64,000 bases of DNA from positions 620,001-684,000 of the forward strand of contig CAJZBQ010000043.1 of NCBI GenBank assembly GCA_914767885.1, in the 5' to 3' direction. Position 1 is the stretch's first letter. Every line of letters begins with the position of its first letter. The position numbers and the translations under genes are program-made. Below the pieces are notes generated by a model, which saw only the letters and a program-made list of their open reading frames with translations, ran no database searches and was not told the DNA's origin. Below, in pieces: positions 57,901 through 64,000 of this stretch. This stretch comes from Blepharisma stoltei. Its lineage: Eukaryota > Ciliophora > Heterotrichea > Heterotrichida > Blepharismidae.

Positions 57901-60703
57901 CATATTCATCTTTATCACAATTTGGCAAGCAAGAATTTAAGACTACTGGACAAGCAGAACAAGAACTGCAAGTGCCTAACCCTTGTATAATTTCACTATA
58001 GCTTTTCCCATAGTTATACATTTCAAAGCTATATATATATCCATTAAATGCACAGACTTCAAAATTTCCATTCCCAACTCTGTAGCCTATGCTAGACGGT
58101 TCTTTATAATAGCTTGAAATAGTTTCTGTATAATAATTTGTATTTCTTAGTAGAAGGACTTGGCTTGTTTTGGATAAACTATTAAAAGATAGAGAAACTG
58201 AATAAAATTTCCATTCTTTTATAATATTATCAGTAAGTATCATAGCTGTTTTCACTGAATCATTTTCTTTAGTTTTTATAGTAAATTTAAGCACGTTATG
58301 TTCTGTAAAAAACTCTAAAAAATAAATTTTCATATCTTCATAAGTTAAGAGATTTTCACTAAATTTATAGCTGGGCATAACACTAAGTGCTGAGAAAAGA
58401 TAATTCTTATATAGATTTAAAAGAGGCATGGCTCATATTTCTATTGTAAACTCCAAACTTGCAAGCTCTCCAGATCGAGACATTTCCTCTATAGTTGCAT
58501 GCCTCGAACCATCAAAATATAAACCCCTTTTATTAGCTGGATAAATAAATTAATTGTTTAAACTGGCCATAAGTGGATACCCACTAGCCTTTGTCCTACC
58601 TCGCTTCCAAGGCATAAACTCCATAGACCTCAGAGTTCAAACGAGGAAAAATCATCTTGAATTTCCGACCTGAACTGCCTGCATAGGGGATTAATCTCCT
58701 GGGCAAAGCTATCATGGTAAATGCCCCTGGTCCCGATAGAAAAGGGTCATGTTGTAGGAAAAGCCTGTCTAGCCCATCTAGCTGGAGCAGGAAAACCTTT
58801 GGCAGAGAAAGAATGCACCCTGTTTCGGCAGGCTCCCATTGAGATGGTCTACTTCACTCGCAAGGAGTATATTTCGCTATCCCATCGCGCCTGTTCACCA
58901 CTCCATCAGGAGGTGTACTCCAATTTCTGTCAACGTCACCATTTTATTTTTTAGCTGGATAAGGATCTAAAAAATAGAAATTTGGGTAATAATCATTTCC
59001 TTCCATTCCAAATTGCACTTTTATTCCAGGAATTTCAATTTTTCCTGATAAATTATCATCAAAATTTATACTTGCAATTAATCCTGGAGTACCCGAACAT
59101 TGATTAAAAGAATAATCATATTCATAACCATATGGGCAATAATCAAAACACATAAAATACGCGCCTGGCTGAGCAAAATATCCACTTGCACAGCTTAAAC
59201 AATTAGCTTCTGTATCACCAGAGCTGCATGCTGCGCATGAATAATGGCATTCTATTTATTAATTACTTTGACAGATCCCATTTTTAAGAAAATACCCAAT
59301 TTCGCACATATCACAGTACCATATTGATGCCCACAATAAGCAGTGTGGATCAAGATAAGTAGCTGCGCTATATATATTGTTATTATATTCAATAAAGTTG
59401 TATCTATAAAATTATTAGGGTAAAACCGAAAATCTGCATAGTCTCCAGGGGAAATTGTATCGTTAAAACCACCGATATATATGTCCATATAAATATGATT
59501 AAATGGTAAAGCCGCATAAGTGTAAGTAACAGATGATGAAATTAGCGGAAAAAGTGATGAAGGTGGATTAATGCCGTTTTGGCTATAAAGAGTCAATAAT
59601 TTAGAGCCAGAGTTAAGAGTGATAGCAAAAAAGAACCAGCTTCCAATATAGCTTGAACTAGTTATTGATACTGAGTCATATGCATCATTAGTGCCATCAG
59701 TGCTATATATTGTTGCTTCCAGCTTATCACAGTCAAAAGTAGATGAGCTTAAAGCTAATTCAATATAGACCTTAAATAATTTTTTGCTATATATCATTAA
59801 GAATGTAAAGCCTCCCGATGGGCATGACTCAAATTGAAACCATCCTGTAATCGAAAAGTCACCTCATAGTGCCGAGCTTATCTCATAATAAACGCTATTA
59901 CTGTAGTTAAACTGGTAAACTTCATCAAATACAGTTAAATAAGGAGAATCTGAATACAAAGCAGGACCAAACAAGGGGAAAAAATTTTCAATTTGTGACT
60001 CACACCATTGATCGCATTTTCCATAATCTATGCTTGGAAATAAACTTGTACAGCTAACTGCAGCACAAGATGAGGAATATTGAGACTTTCAATCTGAAAC
60101 TTCGTTATAAATATTATTATGGATCCTAAAGTCACCAATTCTTCATTTAAATTCATAACTTCCTGTCAATATTAAAAATGAGTTTACTTTTATTGATATT
60201 TCTGAGTTGAAAAATCCTGATACATAGAATTCTGATCCTAAATTATTGTAGTAAAAAAGGCAAGATCTATTCTCAAAGCCAGCTGATATTCCAATAAATA
60301 TTCAATTTGCAGAGATAGTCTAAATAAAGCATACATAAGGTAAATTTAGTACTGAAAAATTTTCATTCCAAAAATTAAGCCATACTAATATAAATTCATG
60401 CGATAAGTTAGAATAAAAAAGACTAACAAAATCTTCGCTATCTCTTTCTTTAGCATCAGGAGGGATAATTCTAAATATTTGCCCAGGAATGAATACCTCA
60501 AAGATTTTGACCCAAAATGAAAGGCCAAATTTGTGTTGAATGCTATCTCCTGCTAAAACTGCTTCACTCAGTTTGATTTGAAGAGATGATGAATCGAAAT
60601 TATAAGAATATTGAGGTGGGAATATATAAGAAACACTAGAACTAGCTCCTCAGCTGAGTTCTACAAAGAATAGGAGAAAAATCCAAGATGTCATAGTATT
60701 CAT
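54998..60703 (-). CDS. inverted copy of paralogue 7 (frameshifted and interrupted)
   Basis: ATG at 60703 (MNTMTSWIFLLFFVELSWGASS) to TAA at 54998-55000. Introns are 60320-60334 and 59252-59266. It lacks the 47205-type frameshift of the + copy but has its own one-base loss near 59390 (TTATTGAATATAATAAC where the + copy has TTATTGCAGTATAATAAC). It shares the retroposon-like insert (58545-58950) and lacks the two other IESs of the + copy. It carries instead a direct-repeat element at 55446-55912 after GNGLHM, whose removal I cannot make clean. The Cys-rich, CGDG, Ig-like and first membrane segments (57487-55950) read through without breaks. Confidence 0.75.
55446..55912. repeat. direct-repeat element (two ~167-bp repeats around ~130 bp) in the inverted paralogue 7
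   Basis: CGCTTCCATCTTCGCTTCAA... to ...GGAAATGTTTATGAT occurs at 55446-55612 and again at about 55743-55912, practically identical, with ~130 bp of unrelated DNA between them. The layout resembles a miniature LTR element (TRIM) or a simple tandem duplication. Each repeat contains a TGGCGC...GCGCCA hairpin. It replaces a few bases of coding sequence, and no clear target duplication is seen. Small frames inside have no recognisable product. Confidence 0.7.
58533..58962 (-). mobile_element. GC-rich retroposon-like IES in the inverted paralogue 7
   Basis: A 406-bp insert (58545-58950) lies between perfect 12-bp repeats TTAGCTGGATAA. It is the inverted counterpart of the element at 48522-48918 at the same codon. 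The repeat here is still perfect, while the + copy has one mismatch. Confidence 0.82.
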
Positions 60704-60923
60704 TTTATTTTTATTAATAAGAAGATGCAAAATTCTGAATTTTAATTGTTGTGAGTATAAAATCATGTCTATATAAAATTTTAGATATTATATCGATCAA
60801 AATTGGATTTTAAATATTTGCTCCCCAAAATGGTTGCCAAAATAAAATATTAATAAAAAATAAAAAAGTTGCCAGATTTTAGGCGAATTTGGAAAAGCGA
60901 TATTAATATATAATGGCACTGAT

Positions 60924-61217
60924 TAACCCTTGAGGAGTTGGCAAAATTATGAAAAATCCTGTTTTTTGGGAATTAATAGCGAACAAAATATTTTTTAATG
61001 ATTTTTTTTGGAGAAAATATATTAAATGTAGTAAATTTTGCATAATTAAGCATCTATCTAATGATTTAAGCTTTAGTTTGCTTGTATCTGAAATACTAAT
61101 TTTGTAAATTAAATATATATTTCCTTACAAATTTAAAGCAATCAACATTAAATTTATATTTAAAAATTTATAAAATTCCTTAGAAGGCAGTTTTTTTGTT
61201 TGCTAATAAAAGGAGGG
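60924..61217. mobile_element. MITE-like IES, shared with 46283-46571
   Basis: TAA at both edges (60924-60926, 61218-61220) with ends CCCTTGAGGAGTTGGC and TTGCTAATAAAAGGAGGG. It is the same insertion as upstream of the + strand paralogue 7. Confidence 0.6.
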
Positions 61218-61361
61218 TAAGATTATTAAGTAGGAGCATTAGAATAATGTATTTTTAAGCAGCTAAAAAATTTCATATGCTTATTTGTTATAAATAAATT
61301 AATATTATACATTTTTAACAGAAGAAGAATATTTATGGATAGATGCCAACTAGAAAATTCC

Positions 61362-61898
61362 TAATCCCCCCATCCTTGATCGAACGATTGACTGTAAAAA
61401 TTCCTAAAAATTGGGGAAATTATCCCCCATCCTTGATCGAATGATTTTCATATCATGCAAATATATATATAAAAATATATTAGTTATCAAAAGCTTGGGA
61501 AGATATGCATAATGAAGTTGTTTTTAGAGACTTTGAGACGACAGAAAGCTACAGAATCAACCATCCGAAGTGATTTAGTCATCAACGTAGGATTAAAAAC
61601 TCAATAATCTAATAAATAGAGATTCTTTAAAATTTAAATCAATAAGGAACAAATTAAAATTTATACAGTTTAAAAGATTAACTAATAAATCAAAATATTA
61701 AAAATTGGTATATATAATATTAATTCAATTTTTTGCTGTAAAAATAATTATTAAATACTCTTAACCCTCTTATTTAAAAGTAAATAAAAAAATGTATATG
61801 TATATATTTTATTTTATATATACAATTTTTTTCCCAAAAAAATTTTTTAGCCCCCATCAAACGATGGCAAGCCGTTCGATCAAGGATGGGAGTGGGAG
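61362..61898. mobile_element. 537-bp MITE IES, absent from the duplicate spacer
   Basis: TAA at 61362-61364 and 61899-61901. The ends are inverted: CCATCCTTGATCGAACG on the left, repeated once internally, and CGTTCGATCAAGGATGG on the right. The duplicate spacer near 46135 has the uninterrupted site TTCCTAAAATTTTT. The interior is AT-rich and non-coding. The terminal sequence CATCCTTGATCGAA defines a different family from the GTGAGTGAAC elements. Confidence 0.85.
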
Positions 61899-62071
61899 TA
61901 AAATTTTTCTATCAAATATCATCTTGCTGCAATACTAAATATTTTTTCGCATTTAAATCTCCAGTTCTGTAGCAAAGGCCTTACCTTGTGAGGCTCTTTT
62001 TGCAAATTTGATTATATTAAAGATTGATTATTCAATTTATATCTAAATTATTTTATTTCATTAGTCTCCTA

Positions 62072-64000
62072 TTAGATGCTTCTTTGCTCTTGGCTTTGTG
62101 CCACAGTAGAATCATGATCAAGACCATGAATTTGTAAGGATTTGTCTTCCATTATTTGATTTCATTCCTGATTTGGCCTATGCGATTTAATTTCATTCAG
62201 AATGACTCTTCTTTTTCTAATAACAAATTTATTTGCAAAACTTTTTAAAAACCACACAATTAAAAATGGAAGGCATAGGTTAGGGGTTCAGTCCCCTATA
62301 CTTTTTCCTAGTGAGGGAAGTTCTTACTTTCTGAAGGAAATCAGAGTTGGGACTGCTTCGGCAGCTCCAATTACTCTTGAATCATATTCAAGAACCGAAG
62401 AGAGACTCGTCTGGGCCATAGGCAACAGAAACGGTTTGACGGTTAGGCCGATTCCACCTACCGTTGTTCAGAGCTGTTTGTGAGTGGATGGAATTCATGA
62501 AGGAGGGGCTAGTATTGTTAGATCCTAAGCTAAGTGGGGGTCGACAAAGTGTTATCGTAATCTTAATCTTAATCTTTAAAAACCAATCATATAGCTTTTT
62601 TATTCCATAGACTAAGTTGATAAGAATAGATATTATATGAAGTAGCAAAGAAAAGCTTAATAAGGATATTAAACCCCACCCAATATTTGTTCGATTATCA
62701 TCAGATAAACCATCATCTAAAAGCTTCAGTATTAAACAATTAGAAGAAAAGTAACAAATTTCGCAAACTATATTCAGGCTGTTTCCTAAAACCGATTTTT
62801 CATATGGTCTCAATAATATCAATAAAGCTGTATAAATAAATGATGAAGTTACTAAAAAAGCCACTTGCAAAATTATAGCTCATACCCTATATAGATTTCT
62901 TTATCGAGCAAAATGTACTGGACTCTTGAATGAGCAAAACAGACTCTATCAAAGAGATGAGCTCAATCTCTTTATCAGGAAGATTTAAAAAATTAGATGT
63001 CAAAAAAAATGGTTACAAGCGTGTAAAAAAGTTGGCAAGTAAATGCGCCGATTTTTAAAATGTCTTTATTATTAAATTAATTTAAAATTTAGATATATCT
63101 AAAATAAATCAAAAGCGGAACTCCCCCATTAAACCATCACAGGGTTTCCAAGAATTATTGCTACGGCTTAGACATTAATCGAATACTCAATAATATTTGG
63201 ACTTATGCTTGATACAAGATAGCGTCCAGTATGGAGAAGCTGAGAATGACATCTAGTTTTTATACATATTATTTTATATGTAGCATTTATTATTTATGTA
63301 TTTATTATTATCATTAATTTATAAGACCTTTTAAATTAAGATTTTTATTTATTAATCAATCCCAGTCTAATTGGGTATCTGAAATTTAAAATTAATTTAA
63401 TAATAAAGCCATTTTTAATATCGGCGCGTTTACTTGCCAACTTTTTACACTTTGAGATGACATTTTTAAATCTTCCTGATATAGAGATTGAGCTCATCTC
63501 TATGAGAGAATCTGTTTTGCTCAATCAAGAGTCAAGTACATTTTTCTCGATAAAGAAATCTATATAATGGCATGAGCTATACATGGTCATATAAAAATAC
63601 ACATAAGGAAACCAAAATAACTCTGCGGATATTTTGAAATAAAAGAAATGATGCTGCAAATTTAGAGTTTCTTTTAAATCCTGCATATAGCACTCCATAT
63701 CGTCTTTCATGTGATGTTTTATTGAGCGTTTCTGCAGATTTAAATGTAATTTGGCAAATAATAAGCACAAAATTCAATAAAAGATAAATTGCTGCCAGAA
63801 TGCTCAAAGCCAAGGAAAGGTAGCCGATACGCTGGCTTGGTAATGAAATTTCTCTTAATTGGAGAAAAGTTGAAAGTGTAGTTTCCAAGAAGGACTCAAT
63901 TCCAATTCTAACCCCCTCTAGGTAATAAGCTTGCTCTTGCTAATTCAAATAGTAATTTTTTCTATAATAGATCGAAATTTATTTATTATTGAATGGCAAA
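62072..64000 (-). CDS. 3' part of an inverted copy of paralogue 6 (runs off the window)
   Basis: The C-terminal membrane region of a second paralogue 6 copy, ending in TAA at 62072-62074 after HDSTVAQSQEQRSI. Readable segments are RIGIESFLETTLSTFLQLRE, HERRYGVLYAGFKRNSKFAA, VILVSLCVFLYDHV, then after an IES ILQVAFLVTSSFIYTALLIL, RPYEKSVLGNSLNIVCE and DWFLK, then after a retroposon-like insert SFANKFVIRKRRVILNEIK. Another IES begins at 63909 and continues beyond the window. The rejoined pieces follow paralogue 6 closely without frameshifts in the visible part. The 5' part is not in the window, so I cannot say whether the gene is whole. Confidence 0.82.
62244..62585 (+). mobile_element. GC-rich retroposon-like IES in the inverted paralogue 6
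   Basis: A 320-bp insert (62255-62574) lies between 11-bp repeats TTTAAAAACCA. The tail is a clear hexamer array, TAATCTTAATCTTAATCTT. The head has AAAAATGGAAGGC followed by GGGGTTCAGTCCCC, which recalls a Pol III B box but is self-complementary. The insert is absent from paralogue 6 and from the pseudogene at 53473. Confidence 0.82.
62874..63579. mobile_element. 706-bp TIR element, IES in the inverted paralogue 6
   Basis: TA duplication at 62874-62875 and 63580-63581. The terminal inverted repeats are about 180 bp, starting TAGCTCAT(A/G)CC and running through GGCAAGTAAA(C/T)GCGCCGAT. The ~350-bp centre has no coding potential. Excision restores FLYDHVILQVAF exactly as in paralogue 6. The layout is that of a non-autonomous Tc1/mariner-type element. 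Confidence 0.88.
63909..64000. mobile_element. partial IES at the window edge
   Basis: Coding similarity to paralogue 6 stops at the TAA 63909-63911, immediately followed by CCCCCTCTAGG, a C-rich end like the MITE family. The other end lies outside the window. Confidence 0.65.

Larger units (their letters stand above)
60704..62071. other. spacer between inverted paralogues 6 and 7
   Basis: Inverted counterpart of 45947-46768, enlarged by the element at 61362-61898. Apart from that and the element at 60924-61217 it is AT-rich, with no gene visible. Confidence 0.6.
45140..64000. repeat. large inverted duplication of the paralogue 6-7 pair
   Basis: The + strand from within paralogue 6 to the end of paralogue 7 (about 45140-52436) is repeated on the minus strand from the window edge to 54998: paralogue 6 3' part, spacer, paralogue 7. 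The central 52437-54997 holds an extra truncated paralogue 6. The right arm continues past the window. The arms differ mainly by insertions and deletions. Confidence 0.85.

Noticed and set aside
62276-62310. B-box-like GGGGTTCAGTCCCC suggesting a tRNA gene or tRNA-derived SINE head
   Set aside because: The motif is self-complementary and I could not fold a full tRNA cloverleaf or find a matching A box with proper spacing; kept only as a remark.
1-64000. Condylostoma-like code (TAA/TAG as Gln)
   Set aside because: No TAA or TAG occurs inside the rebuilt reading frames of paralogues 1-6, which use CAA/CAG for Gln and end at TAA or TAG.
1-64000. CRISPR array or bacterial contamination
   Set aside because: Repeats are dispersed inverted elements rather than regularly spaced units, and genes are eukaryotic with spliceosomal-type introns and eS8.

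Overview
This window looks like germline (micronuclear) DNA of a heterotrich ciliate, most likely Blepharisma or a close relative. Three observations point there. (1) In-frame TGA falls repeatedly where paralogues have TGG, while genes end only in TAA or TAG, so TGA reads as Trp. (2) Introns are exactly 15 nt, GT...AG. (3) Many exons are cut by non-coding elements bounded by short direct repeats, usually containing TA, and deleting element plus one repeat copy rejoins the frame. These behave as internal eliminated sequences (IESs). The sequence is AT-rich and holds no rRNA, tRNA or CRISPR array that I can support.

Layout. 1-5.3 kb holds ordinary genes: a small membrane protein (1249-1509), ribosomal protein eS8 (1718-2359), a possible small charged protein (3101-3376, minus) and an unrecognised 323-aa protein (4332-5303), with MITE-like elements and one retroposon-like insertion between them. 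From 5.9 to 52.4 kb there is a head-to-tail array of seven large paralogues. From 53.5 kb to the right edge the array continues inverted: a deletion-fused pseudogene, an inverted copy of paralogue 7, and the 3' part of an inverted copy of paralogue 6 that runs off the window.

Each paralogue is predicted to encode a cell-surface protein of about 1500-1600 aa: signal peptide, three LamG/pentraxin-like lectin modules, furin/EGF-like Cys-rich repeats, a CGDG...CDDGN (DUF4215-type) module, an Ig-like module starting at TPP, and about eight membrane segments. If only the 15-nt introns and proposed IESs are removed, paralogues 1-6 give whole numbers of codons (1607, 1584, 1542, 1495, 1547 and 1536 aa). 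Paralogue 7 misses by exactly the one base that a visible frameshift accounts for.

The inserted DNA falls into several classes: MITEs with C-rich TAACTCCC or TTACTCCC ends (59-394 bp); palindromic or TIR elements with TATAG ends and a TA duplication (86-706 bp); small IESs including two that sit inside 15-nt introns; GC-rich retroposon-like elements (320-500 bp) with 11-17 bp target duplications and short tandem-repeat tails; a 2.7 kb element with ~816-bp inverted repeats enclosing a decayed PiggyBac-like transposase fragment; and a direct-repeat element resembling a tiny LTR element. The inverted duplicates differ in which insertions they carry, which gives internal presence/absence controls.
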